A stretch of DNA of 64,000 nt from Blastococcus sp. TML/M2B (GTDB taxonomy: Bacteria > Actinomycetota > Actinomycetes > Mycobacteriales > Geodermatophilaceae), in contig NZ_JAENZZ010000001.1 in the NCBI RefSeq assembly GCF_016612865.1, positions 1,054,001 to 1,118,000 on the forward strand, written 5' to 3'. Of the stretch, positions 39,800-48,823 are shown one piece after another. Position 1 is the stretch's first letter, and every line of letters begins with the position of its first letter. Below the pieces are notes generated by a model. The model had not been told where the DNA came from, did no database searches, and saw only the letters and a program-made list of their open reading frames with translations. The position numbers and the translations under genes are program-made.

Positions 39800-41011
39800 T
39801 CAGCGCGCCCGAACGGGAGTGAAGCGGACCGGCATCGTGCGCGGCCCGAAGATGAACGCGGAGTCCTGCCACGTCGGCGGTCCCGCCGGCTCGATGTCGG
39901 GCAGCCGGGTGAGGATCTCGCGCAGCATCGCGGTGATCTCGACTCGGGCGATGTGCATGCCCAGGCAGGTGTGGCGGCCCACCCCGTATGCGATGTGCGG
40001 ATTGGGGCTGCGGTCGACCCGGAACGCGTCCGGCTCGTCGAACACCGTCTCGTCGCGGTTGGCCGAGCCGTAGTAGACGACGACCTTGTCACCGGCGGAG
40101 ATCTGCCGGCCGCCGAGCACGGTGTCCCGCGTCGCCGTGCGACGCATGTAGATGACCGGGCTGACGAAGCGCAACATCTCGTGCATCGCCGGCCCGAGCA
40201 GGCCATCGAGGTCGGCCTGCAGCCGCCGCCGCTCTCCCGGGTGGTCGAACAGCGCCTGCACCCCGCCCGCGACCAGGTTGCGGGTGGTGTCGCCACCCGC
40301 GTCGACGAGGAGCAGGAAGAACAGGCCGAAGTCCATCTCGTCCAGCCGCCGGCCGTCGACCTCGGCGTGCAGCAGCCGGCTGGCGAGGTCCTGGCCGGGC
40401 TTCGCGCGCTTCTCCGCCGCCACCTGCGAGGCGTAGCCGAACATCTCCAGCACTGCCTTCGTGCCGGCACCCTCCGGCACCTTCACGGGGTCGGCGTGGA
40501 TGGTCTCGGTGAGGTGGTAGAGGCGGCGGCCGTCCTCGAGCGGGATGCCGAGCAGCTCCGCGATGACGTACGACGGCAGCTCGCCGGCGACGTCCGCGAC
40601 CAGGTCGCACTCGCCCCGGCCGGCCACCCGGTCCACGATCGTGGCGGCCAGCTCGCCGATACGGCCGCTGAGGGCCTGTGCCGCCCTCGGCGTGAACTCC
40701 TCGTGCACCAGCCGCCGGTAGCTGGTGTGCAGCGGCGGGTCGCACGAGATCATCATCTGGTGATCGCCGGATCCCAGCGCCCCGCCGGCGTCGGCGATCA
40801 TGATCGAGGGCTCGGATGAAAAGGTCTCGTGGTCCTTCTCGACCGCGATGACGTCGGCGCGCCGCGTCACGACCCAGAAGTCCGGCCCGCGCGGGTCGGC
40901 GTGGCGGTGGACCGGGTCGTGCCGGCGCAGCCAGCGGAACTGCTCGTGCGGCTGGCTGCCGGCGAAGGCCGTCGTGTCGAGCAGGTCGATGCGCGGCGCA
41001 GTCGTGGTCAT
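39800..41011 (-). CDS. Cytochrome P450
   Basis: A 403-residue soluble P450. The haem-ligand loop is YGVGRHTCLGMHIAR (Cys about 352); the I-helix oxygen-activation motif is LLVDAGGDTTRN; the K-helix ExxR is MLRF preceded by HE (HEMLRFVSP). The N-terminal part HQMMISCDPPLHTSYRRLV resembles the CYP124/125/142 group acting on sterols and branched lipids, but the substrate cannot be fixed. No ferredoxin gene is adjacent. The ATG at 41011 follows TAGCTT by 5 nt, which selects it over an upstream start. Confidence 0.92.
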   Translation of the reverse strand: MTTTAPRIDLLDTTAFAGSQPHEQFRWLRRHDPVHRHADPRGPDFWVVTRRADVIAVEKDHETFSSEPSIMIADAGGALGSGDHQMMISCDPPLHTSYRRLVHEEFTPRAAQALSGRIGELAATIVDRVAGRGECDLVADVAGELPSYVIAELLGIPLEDGRRLYHLTETIHADPVKVPEGAGTKAVLEMFGYASQVAAEKRAKPGQDLASRLLHAEVDGRRLDEMDFGLFFLLLVDAGGDTTRNLVAGGVQALFDHPGERRRLQADLDGLLGPAMHEMLRFVSPVIYMRRTATRDTVLGGRQISAGDKVVVYYGSANRDETVFDEPDAFRVDRSPNPHIAYGVGRHTCLGMHIARVEITAMLREILTRLPDIEPAGPPTWQDSAFIFGPRTMPVRFTPVRAR

Positions 41012-41016
41012 GCCGG

Positions 41017-41022
41017 AAGCTA
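41017..41022 (-). promoter_or_regulatory. -10 box of the P450 gene
   Basis: TAGCTT on the minus strand, 5 nt before the ATG; no ribosome site. Confidence 0.4.
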
Positions 41023-41087
41023 GCAGGGGAAGCAGCGCCCACGCCCTGCTGAGCTGCGCGGACACGCATCCACCCATGGCGAGGATG

Positions 41088-41161
41088 TGGAGCGGGTGAC
41101 CGGGATCGAACCGGCATGGCCAGCTTGGAAGGCTGGGGCTCTACCATTGAGCTACACCCGC
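41088..41161 (-). tRNA. tRNA-Gly (anticodon UCC)
   Basis: The reverse complement starts GCGGGTG and ends CACCCGC T CCA, giving a 7-bp acceptor stem. D-arm GCTC AATGGTA GAGC, anticodon loop TTCCAAG with anticodon TCC, T-arm CCGG TTCGATC CCGG. CCA is encoded. It reads GGA. Confidence 0.95.
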
Positions 41162-41225
41162 GAGGTGCCCGGACAGCCTAACGGCCGGAGCGCTCGCGGC
41201 CGCGCCGCCCCGGGCCGGACGCCGC

Positions 41226-41231
41226 TACGGT
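41226..41231 (+). promoter_or_regulatory. -10 box of the second amidase gene
   Basis: TACGGT lies 7 nt before the GTG at 41239, which supports that start rather than the GTG at 41230 inside the box itself. Confidence 0.5.
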
Positions 41232-41238
41232 GCTCGAC

Positions 41239-42681
41239 GTGACGCAGACCACGTGGATGGACGCCACCGCACAGGCCGAGCTGGTGCGCTCCGGCGAGGC
41301 GAGCCCGGCCGAGCTCGTCGACGCCGCGATCGAGCGCATCGAGCGGGTGAACCCGCAACTGGACGCGGTGATCCGCGACCGCTTCGACGACGCCCGCAAG
41401 GAGGCCGGGGGCGAGCTCCCCGACGGCCCGTTCCGCGGCGTCCCGATGCTGCTCAAGGACCTCGGTTGCCACGTCGCGGGCGAGGCCACGAACTACGGCA
41501 CCTCGTTCCTGCGCGACGCCGACGTCCGCTGGCCCACCGACAGCTACGTCGCGCAGCAGTTCCGCGCCGCCGGATTCGTCTTCCTCGGCCGCACCAACGT
41601 GCCCGAGTTCGGCACCACCATCACGACCGAGCCGGCGGCCCACCGCCCCACGCGCAACCCGTGGAACCCGGGGCACTCCGCCGGTGGCTCCAGCGGCGGC
41701 TCGGCGGCGGCCGTCGCCGCCGGGATGGTCCCGGTCGCCCACGCCAGCGACGGCGGGGGATCGATCCGCATCCCGGCGTCCGAGTGCGCGCTGGTCGGTC
41801 TGAAGCCCACCCGCGCGCGCGTGAGCCACGGCCCGGAGGTGGGGGAGAGCTGGGCCGGCGCCACCACCGACGGCGTGGTCACCCGCACGGTGCGCGACGC
41901 CGCCGCCGTCCTCGACCTGATCAGCGGCGCCATGCCCGGTGACCCCTACGTCGCCCCGCCGCTGCCCCGAGCCCTCGCGGACGAGGTCGGTGCCCCGGTC
42001 GGCCGGTTGCGCGTCGGGATCCTCGACACCGAGCCGGGGGAGCCGTCGCCGGACTGCCGCGCCGCCGTGGACCGCGCCGGGCGGCTCCTCGAGCAGCTCG
42101 GCTGCGCCGTCGAGCCCACCACCCCCGACGTCATGTTCGACGAGCGGTTCATGCGCGGCTTCGGCGCCACCATCGCCGCCGACATCGCCCTGGCCCTGGC
42201 CGCCCACGAGCGCCTCCTGGGCCGCCCGGTGCGCGACGAGGAGCTGGAACGCCGCAACGCGACCTACCGGGCGATGGGCCGGCAGATGTCGTCCGCCGAC
42301 TACCTGGCCGCGCGCGCCGAGCTGGCGACCTGGGCGCGGCAGATGGCCGCCTTCTGGACGCCGACGGAGCAGGGCGGCCGCGGCTTCGACCTGCTGGTCA
42401 CCCCGACGGTGGGCGCACCCCCGCCGGAGCTCGGCTGGTTCGCCGCAGCCGGCCCGGAGCAGGAGGGGCGACGCGTGGGGGCCTTCATGCCCTACACCGC
42501 CCAGTTCAACGTCACCGGCCAGCCGGCGGTCAGCCTGCCGCTGCACTGGACCGCCGACGGGCTGCCGGTCGGGGTGCAGATCGTCGCGGCCTTCGGGCGG
42601 GAGGACGTGCTCGTCCGGGTCGCCGCAGCGCTCGAGGACGCGGCGCCGTGGGCGGACCGCCGTCCGCCGGTCTCCGCCTGA
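41239..42681 (+). CDS. Amidase signature family hydrolase, second paralogue
   Basis: A 480-residue amidase-signature enzyme, similar in layout to the one at 23967. Triad: Lys in GVPMLLKDLGCHVAGE, cis-Ser in ASDGGGSIRIPA, nucleophilic Ser in SAGGSSGGSAAAVAAG. Downstream VGLKPTRARVSHGPEVGESW and NVTGQPAVSLPLHW are typical. The substrate is unknown; resemblance to 6-aminohexanoate-cyclic-dimer-hydrolase-like amidases is possible. It lies alone between two tRNA genes. Confidence 0.88.
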   Translation: MTQTTWMDATAQAELVRSGEASPAELVDAAIERIERVNPQLDAVIRDRFDDARKEAGGELPDGPFRGVPMLLKDLGCHVAGEATNYGTSFLRDADVRWPTDSYVAQQFRAAGFVFLGRTNVPEFGTTITTEPAAHRPTRNPWNPGHSAGGSSGGSAAAVAAGMVPVAHASDGGGSIRIPASECALVGLKPTRARVSHGPEVGESWAGATTDGVVTRTVRDAAAVLDLISGAMPGDPYVAPPLPRALADEVGAPVGRLRVGILDTEPGEPSPDCRAAVDRAGRLLEQLGCAVEPTTPDVMFDERFMRGFGATIAADIALALAAHERLLGRPVRDEELERRNATYRAMGRQMSSADYLAARAELATWARQMAAFWTPTEQGGRGFDLLVTPTVGAPPPELGWFAAAGPEQEGRRVGAFMPYTAQFNVTGQPAVSLPLHWTADGLPVGVQIVAAFGREDVLVRVAAALEDAAPWADRRPPVSA

Positions 42682-42733
42682 GACGTCGCCCGGCCGTCCA
42701 CGACCGGCCGGGGCCCTAGACTCGGCCCGGCCA

Positions 42734-42810
42734 CGGGGTGTGGCGCAGCTTGGTAGCGCACCTGCTTTGGGAGCAGGGGGCCGCAGGTTCAAATCCTGTC
42801 ACCCCGACCA
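42734..42810 (+). tRNA. tRNA-Pro (anticodon UGG)
   Basis: Acceptor CGGGGTG pairs with CACCCCG, followed by discriminator A and encoded CCA. D-arm GCGC AGCTTGGTA GCGC, anticodon stem CCTGC/GCAGG with loop TTTGGGA (anticodon TGG), T-arm GCAGG TTCAAAT CCTGT. TAGACT at 42717-42722 is a plausible -10 box. Three degenerate copies of its 3' end follow directly. Confidence 0.96.
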
Positions 42811-42921
42811 GGTCTTGCAGCAGGCTCACATCCTGTCACCCCGACCAGGTCGTGCAGCAGGCTCACATCCTGTCACCCCGACCAGGTCGTGCAGCAGGCT
42901 CACGTCCTGTCACCCCGACCA
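42811..42921 (+). repeat. Three tandem 37-bp copies of the tRNA-Pro 3' end
   Basis: Units at 42811-42847, 42848-42884 and 42885-42921 differ from each other by one or two bases. Each contains GCAGGCTCACATCCTGT (or ACG for ACA) followed by CACCCCGACCA, corresponding to the T-arm and 3' acceptor strand of the tRNA just upstream. The T-loop is altered from TTCAAAT to CTCACAT, so they are not functional tRNA pieces. Each could form a T-arm-like hairpin ending in CCA. Confidence 0.9.
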
Positions 42922-42966
42922 GCCGCCGGCCGCATCCCGGCCCGGCGTGCGCTCGCCCGTCGCCCG

Positions 42967-42972
42967 TAGACT
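42967..42972 (+). promoter_or_regulatory. -10 box of tig
   Basis: TAGACT, the same hexamer as before tRNA-Pro, lies 71 nt upstream of the tig start. This implies a leader of about 60 nt. Confidence 0.45.
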
Positions 42973-43042
42973 CGTGGGTCGACGCGGCGCTGTCGAGCAC
43001 CGAGCGCCCCACCCACTGTCTTTATCGAGGAGCACTGCCGCT

Positions 43043-44491
43043 GTGAAGAGCACCATCGAGGAACTCGGCCCCACGCGGGTCCGGATGGCGATCGAGGTGG
43101 CTTGGGGGGACCTGGACCACGCCTTCGGTGAGGTCTACAAGGAGCTGGGCAAGCAGGTCCGCGTCCCCGGCTTCCGCCCCGGCAAGGTCCCCAACCGCGT
43201 GCTCGACCAGCGCATCGGCCGGCCCGTCGTCCTGGAGCAGGTCGTCCAGCACGCCATCCCGGAGGTCTACTCCGAGGTCGTCCGCGAGAACCAGGTCCGC
43301 GTGCTCGGCCAGCCCGACATCGAGGTGACCAAGCTCGAGGACAACGAGACCCTCGAGTTCACCGCCGAGGTCGACGTCGCCCCGCAGCTCGAGCTGCCCC
43401 CGCTCGAGGACCTGTCCGTGACCGTCGACGACGTCGAGGTCACCGACGAGGAGATCGACCAGCAGATCACCGTCATGCGCGAGCGCTTCGGCATGCTGCA
43501 GTCGGTCGAGCGGGCCGCCCAGGACGGCGACTTCGTCTCCATCGACCTCGAGGCCAAGCTCGGTGACGAGGTGCTCGAGGACGGCTCCACCACCGGCATG
43601 TCCTACGAGGTCGGCTCCGGCAACCTCATGGAGGGCCTCGACGACGCCGTCCGCGGGCTGTCCGCCGAGGAGTCCAAGACCTTCCAGACCGCGCTGCTCT
43701 CCGGCCCCAACGCCGGCGAGACCGCCGACGTCACCGTCACCGTCCGCTCGGTGAAGGAGAAGGAGCTCCCCGAGCTCGACGACGAGTTCGCCTCCACCGC
43801 CAGCGAGTTCGACACCCTCGACGAGCTGCGCGAGGACGTCCGCACCCGCCTGGCCCGCACCAAGGTGATCCAGCAGGGCGCGCAGGCCCGCGACAAGCTG
43901 GTCGAGCACCTGCTCGAGGCCGTCGAGGTGCCCATGCCCGACAACCTGGTCGAGCGCGAGATCGAGTGGCGCAACCGCGCCTTCGAGGGCGAGCTGCAGC
44001 AGGCCGGCATGGACTGGGACAGCTTCCTCAAGATGTCCGGTGTCGAGAGCCGCGAGGCCTACGACGCCGACCAGCGCAAGAACGTCGAGGAGGCCGTCCG
44101 GACGCAGTTCATCCTGGACGCGATCGCCGACGCCCGTGAGGTCACCGTCGACAACGACGACCTCTCCGCGCAGATCATGGCCCAGGCCCAGCGCAACCGG
44201 ATGAGCCCGGAGCAGTACGCGCAGCAGCTGCAGCAGGGCAACAACATCGCCGAGTTCGTCGCCGACGTGCGCCGGACGAAGACGCTGGCCCAGCTGCTCG
44301 AGCAGACGACGATCACCGACGCGTCGGGCACCGTCGTCGACCTCGAGGCGCTCCGCCCGAAGACGGTCCAGGCCCCGGCCGAGGACGCCGCTGACGAGGA
44401 CGCCGCCGACGCCGAGTTCGCCGCCGAGGCCACCGCCGTCGAGGCGGCCGAGGGCGCCGTCGAGGACACCGAGGTCGTCGACAAGGCCTGA
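43043..44491 (+). CDS. tig: Trigger factor
   Basis: A 482-residue ribosome-associated chaperone and peptidyl-prolyl isomerase. The ribosome-binding N-domain carries the signature GFRPGKVP (about 36-43; VPGFRPGKVPNRVLDQRIG). The FKBP-type PPIase domain spans about 155-240 (AAQDGDFVSIDLEAKLGDEV, SYEVGSGNLMEGLDDAVRGL). The C-terminal helical domain follows, and the last 55 residues are an acidic Ala/Glu/Asp-rich tail, common in actinobacteria. GTG at 43043, with GAGG upstream. It precedes clpP1-clpP2-clpX as in most bacteria, linking folding and proteolysis. Confidence 0.96.
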   Translation: MKSTIEELGPTRVRMAIEVAWGDLDHAFGEVYKELGKQVRVPGFRPGKVPNRVLDQRIGRPVVLEQVVQHAIPEVYSEVVRENQVRVLGQPDIEVTKLEDNETLEFTAEVDVAPQLELPPLEDLSVTVDDVEVTDEEIDQQITVMRERFGMLQSVERAAQDGDFVSIDLEAKLGDEVLEDGSTTGMSYEVGSGNLMEGLDDAVRGLSAEESKTFQTALLSGPNAGETADVTVTVRSVKEKELPELDDEFASTASEFDTLDELREDVRTRLARTKVIQQGAQARDKLVEHLLEAVEVPMPDNLVEREIEWRNRAFEGELQQAGMDWDSFLKMSGVESREAYDADQRKNVEEAVRTQFILDAIADAREVTVDNDDLSAQIMAQAQRNRMSPEQYAQQLQQGNNIAEFVADVRRTKTLAQLLEQTTITDASGTVVDLEALRPKTVQAPAEDAADEDAADAEFAAEATAVEAAEGAVEDTEVVDKA

Positions 44492-44513
44492 TCGCCCCCG
44501 CAGCACCGCACGC

Positions 44514-44549
44514 GACGCCGCTCCACCCGATGCCGGGTGGGGCGGCGTC
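44514..44549 (+). terminator. Terminator after tig
   Basis: GACGCCGCTCCACCC pairs with GGGTGGGGCGGCGTC (one G-U) around a 6-nt loop, about 22 bp after the tig stop. Confidence 0.8.
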
Positions 44550-44778
44550 CGTCGTTCCGGGACGTCCTGGCCGGTCCGGCCGCTGCGCCGACGGCGAACA
44601 CCACCCGTCGCGGGACTGCACCGTCGGAGGTGCGCGTTAGGGTCGACAGGACTCAGGCGAATCGCCGGGGAGCACCGCTCTCCGGAGGGCCGTCGAAGCC
44701 CGCACCATCGCCCCGCACCACGACTCACCAGTCCACCGAGACCGACTGCTCGACAGTCCTACGGAGGTCACCGCACCC

Positions 44779-45417
44779 GTGAGCACTACCCACCCGAACC
44801 TCGCGAGCGCCCCCATGATGCGCGGCGCCGGCGGCATGATGAACCTCGGAGACTCCGTCTACGAGCGCCTGCTGCGCGAGCGCATCATCTTCCTCGGCAC
44901 GCAGGTGGACGACGTCATCGCCAACCAGCTCGCGGCGCAGATGCTGCTGCTGTCGGCGGAGGACCCGAAGACCGACATCCACTTGTACATCAACTCGCCC
45001 GGCGGCTCGGTCAGCGCCGGCATGGCGATCTACGACACGATGCAGTTCATCGACTGCGACGTCGCCACCTACGGCATGGGCCTGGCCGCCTCGATGGGCC
45101 AGTTCCTGCTCACCGCCGGCACCAAGGGCAAGCGCTACGCCCTGCCGCACGCGCGGATCATGATGCACCAGCCCTCGGCGGGCGTCGGCGGCACCGCGGC
45201 CGACATCGCCATCCAGGCCGACCTCTTCCGCCGGACGAAGAAGGAGCTCAACGAGCTGCAGTCCTTCCACACCGGCCAGAGCGTCGAGCAGATCGAGAAG
45301 GACTCCGACCGCGACCGGTGGTTCACCGCGCAGGAGGCCCTCGAGTACGGCTTCGTCGACCACGTCGTCAGCCGCGCGACCATGACCGACAGCGCCAACC
45401 CGGTCACCGACAACTGA
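44779..45417 (+). CDS. clpP1: ATP-dependent Clp protease proteolytic subunit 1
   Basis: A 212-residue serine peptidase subunit. The catalytic Ser is in [13 protein letters not shown] (about 109), His in [11 protein letters not shown] (about 134) and Asp in [29 protein letters not shown] forms the oxyanion loop. Actinobacteria assemble mixed ClpP1P2 14-mers fed by ClpX or ClpC1. The GTG start is preceded by a 287-bp gap with TTAGGG at 44637-44642 as a possible -10. It is 16 bp upstream of clpP2, so they are cotranscribed. Confidence 0.96.
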   Translation: MSTTHPNLASAPMMRGAGGMMNLGDSVYERLLRERIIFLGTQVDDVIANQLAAQMLLLSAEDPKTDIHLYINSPGGSVSAGMAIYDTMQFIDCDVATYGMGLAASMGQFLLTAGTKGKRYALPHARIMMHQPSAGVGGTAADIAIQADLFRRTKKELNELQSFHTGQSVEQIEKDSDRDRWFTAQEALEYGFVDHVVSRATMTDSANPVTDN

Positions 45418-45433
45418 GTCCGGAGGGACTGAC

Positions 45434-46063
45434 ATGAGCTTCCAGATGCCCTCCAGCCGGTACATCCTGCCCTCCTTCGTGGAGCGCACGAGCTACGGCA
45501 TGAAGGAGTCCAACCCCTACAACAAGCTCTTCGAGGAGCGCATCATCTTCCTCGGGGTGCAGATCGACGACGCCTCGGCCAACGACGTCATGGCCCAGCT
45601 GATCACGCTGGAGTCCACCGACCCGGACCGCGACATCACGATCTACATCAACTCGCCCGGTGGCTCGTTCACCTCGCTCATGGCGATCTACGACACGATG
45701 ATGTTCGTCCGTCCCGACATCCAGACCGTGTGCATGGGCCAGGCCGCCTCGGCCGCCGCCGTCCTGCTCGCGGCCGGGACGCCGGGGAAGCGTCTGGCCC
45801 TGCCCTACTCCCGCGTGCTGATCCACCAGCCGTCGGGCGAGGCGGGCGGTCAGGTCTCCGACCTCGAGATCCACGCCGCGGAGATCCAGCGGGTGCGGTC
45901 GCAGATGGAGGAGATCCTGGCGCGGCACACCGGCCGGACGGCCGAGCAGGTCCGCACCGACATCGACCGCGACAAGATCCTCACCGCCGAGGAGGCCAAG
46001 GAGTACGGGATCGTCGACCAGGTGATCCAGAGCCGGAAGCTCAACGCCCTCCCCTCGGTCTGA
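45434..46063 (+). CDS. clpP2: ATP-dependent Clp protease proteolytic subunit 2
   Basis: A 209-residue ClpP paralogue. Ser is in [13 protein letters not shown] (about 111), His in [13 protein letters not shown] (about 136), and Asp in [13 protein letters not shown]. The N-terminal [18 protein letters not shown] is the type-2 N-terminus. It forms one ring of the mixed ClpP1P2 protease, whose two rings differ in docking for ClpX/ClpC. ATG at 45434 follows GGAGGG by 6 nt. A hairpin terminator follows and clpX has its own leader. Confidence 0.96.
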   Translation: MSFQMPSSRYILPSFVERTSYGMKESNPYNKLFEERIIFLGVQIDDASANDVMAQLITLESTDPDRDITIYINSPGGSFTSLMAIYDTMMFVRPDIQTVCMGQAASAAAVLLAAGTPGKRLALPYSRVLIHQPSGEAGGQVSDLEIHAAEIQRVRSQMEEILARHTGRTAEQVRTDIDRDKILTAEEAKEYGIVDQVIQSRKLNALPSV

Positions 46064-46386
46064 TCCCCGACGGCGCGAGCCGGGGCCGCGCGTGTCGCGT
46101 CCCCGGCTCGTACCGTCGAAGGGTCCAACGGTTCGGGAGGCGCTCCCGGGCCGGAACTGGGCCGAGAGGCGAGCGGTACGGAAGTGGGAAGCGCCGGAAC
46201 CGAACCGGGTGAGTCATTGCCCGGCGGCGTCGGTGGCGGCAGGTACGTTCGGCGGACGCCCGACCCCGGTCGACAGCACCGGGACGAGAGCCCCGCGGAG
46301 CGGGGACTGCAGCGGCTGAAGAGCAGCAACGACGACGACGCAGGCACCTGGTTCCAGGGCTGCGAATCCGAGGTGGAGGTCAGCAG
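46064..46386 (+). other. 323-bp intergenic region between clpP2 and clpX
   Basis: It holds a terminator at 46068-46118 and then about 270 bp of clpX leader with no convincing coding frame. TACGTT at 46244-46249 is a possible -10 box. No clear operator or riboswitch is seen. Confidence 0.5.
46068..46118 (+). terminator. Terminator after clpP2
   Basis: GAGCCGGGG pairs with CCCCGGCTC (46077-46109), with an outer CGACGG/CCGTCG pair (46068-46073 and 46113-46118). It starts 5 bp after the clpP2 stop. Confidence 0.8.
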
Positions 46387-47656
<1,270 letters not shown>

Positions 47657-47670
47657 CCTGAGCGACCGTT

Positions 47671-47703
47671 GAACGGCCCGCCCCCACCGGGGGCGGGCCG
47701 TTC
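47671..47703 (+). terminator. Terminator after clpX
   Basis: GAACGGCCCGCCCC pairs with GGGGCGGGCCGTTC around a short loop, 14 bp after the clpX stop. Confidence 0.9.
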
Positions 47704-47726
47704 GCGTGTCCCGAGAAGTGCGTCGC

Positions 47727-47787
47727 CGACGGTGTGCGCTTATCGGCAGTTCCGGGCGATCGAGCTGCCGACCCGCGCACACCGTCG
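47727..47787. repeat. Compound palindrome, left of DUF559 gene
   Basis: Outer arms CGACGGTGTGCGC and GCGCACACCGTCG enclose inner arms TCGGCAG and CTGCCGA with an asymmetric centre. The same arm sequences recur in the palindrome at 48758-48814 on the other side of the DUF559 gene. Confidence 0.85.
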
Positions 47788-47853
47788 CCGGCCGCCGTCC
47801 ACAGATCCGGCTGACCGACCCCGACCGCGCCCGACGCCCGGCAGCCTGGCGCC

Positions 47854-48771
47854 ATGACGCGGGACGTGGCAGCGGTCGTGGGTGAGGCCGGGTGGGCGAC
47901 CGCCGCGGAGCTGCAGCGGCGGATCAGCGCCCGCGCCGTCGGCGCCTGGGTCGCCGCGGGGAAGCTGGTCCTGCTGCGTCCCGGCGTCTACGCGCTGCCG
48001 CAGGCCGCGGGGGAGTGGCGGGTCCGCCTGGCCGCCGCGCTGGCCCGCGGCGGCGTGGCCAGCCACGTCACGGCTCTGGCCCTGTGGGGGCTGGTCGAGC
48101 ACCCGCCCGGCCCGGTCCACGTCACCGTCGACCTGACCCGCAGCGCCCGCGGGTCCCGCGGGGTGACCGTGCACCGCTCGGCCGGCGTGGACGCCGAGCG
48201 GCGCCGGGTCGGCAGTACCTCGGTCACCTCGGTGGAGCGGTCGCTCGTCGACACCTGGGGGCGGCCCGCGCCGCTGAGCCGCGCCGACGTGCGGGCCGCA
48301 GCCATCACCGCCGTCCGGCGCCGGGAGGCGTCGGTGAGCGAGCTGGCCGACGAGCTCGCCCGCCGCCCGCGCCTGCCGGGCCGCGCCGAGCTCGCGCGGG
48401 TGGTCGAGCTGCTCGCTGCCGGGTGCCAGAGCGAGCTGGAGATCTGGGGCTGCCTGCAGGTGCTGCGGGGCCCGGGAATGCCGCCGTTCGTGCAGCAGCG
48501 CCGCATCGTCGTCGCGGGGGAGGTGTTCGCGCTCGACGCGGCGTACGAGGAGGTCGCGCTCGCCGTCGAGATGGACGGCGCCGCCTGGCACGGGTCCCGC
48601 CGGCAGCGCGAGCGGGACATCCGGCGCGACGCGCTGCTGGCGACCGTCGGCTGGCAGACGCTGCGCTTCGGCTACCGCCGGCTCACGCTGCACCCCGAGG
48701 ACTGCCGCCGCGACATCCGGGCCGCCCACGCCGCCCGCCGATCGCTCATCGTGGGCAACGGTGTGCGCTAG
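47854..48771 (+). CDS. AbiEi-like N-terminus fused to DUF559 nuclease-like domain
   Basis: A 305-residue protein. Residues 1-100 resemble the AbiEi winged-helix/antitoxin-like region (AELQRRISARAVGAWVAAGKLVLLRPGVYAL, ALARGGVASHVTALALWGL). Residues about 195-290 form a DUF559 domain of the Vsr/restriction-endonuclease-like fold: CQSELEIWG, QQRRIV, DAAYEEVALAVEMDGAAWH, RQRERDIRRDALLATVGWQTLRFGYR. The Asp and Glu in this block fit a PD-(D/E)xK-type site. Function is unknown; no partner toxin gene is adjacent. Its stop codon lies inside the right-hand palindrome. It interrupts the clpX-valS interval. Confidence 0.78.
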   Translation: MTRDVAAVVGEAGWATAAELQRRISARAVGAWVAAGKLVLLRPGVYALPQAAGEWRVRLAAALARGGVASHVTALALWGLVEHPPGPVHVTVDLTRSARGSRGVTVHRSAGVDAERRRVGSTSVTSVERSLVDTWGRPAPLSRADVRAAAITAVRRREASVSELADELARRPRLPGRAELARVVELLAAGCQSELEIWGCLQVLRGPGMPPFVQQRRIVVAGEVFALDAAYEEVALAVEMDGAAWHGSRRQRERDIRRDALLATVGWQTLRFGYRRLTLHPEDCRRDIRAAHAARRSLIVGNGVR

Positions 48772-48814
48772 CCGGCAGCTCCCGGGCCCGGAGCTGCCGA
48801 CCAGCGCACACCGT
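48758..48814. repeat. Compound palindrome, right of DUF559 gene
   Basis: Outer arms ACGGTGTGCGCT and AGCGCACACCGT, inner arms CGGCAGCTC and GAGCTGCCG, almost fully self-complementary over 57 bp. It shares its arms with the copy at 47727-47787, encodes the last residues and stop of the DUF559 gene, and lies between that gene and the convergent valS. Confidence 0.88.
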
Positions 48815-48823
48815 CGAGGCGCG

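Noticed and set aside
42811-42921. Three 37-bp repeats considered as a CRISPR array
   Set aside because: The repeats abut with no unique spacers, no cas gene is near, and the unit is plainly derived from the adjacent tRNA-Pro.
44656-44666. GGCGAATCGCC palindrome upstream of clpP1 as a ClgR operator
   Set aside because: The half-site orientation (GCG...CGC) does not match the CGC...GCG pattern I know for ClgR sites, and an 11-bp palindrome is expected by chance at this G+C.
47854-48771. AbiE-type toxin-antitoxin system
   Set aside because: Only the AbiEi-like N-terminal region is present, fused to DUF559. No AbiEii nucleotidyltransferase gene lies next to it.
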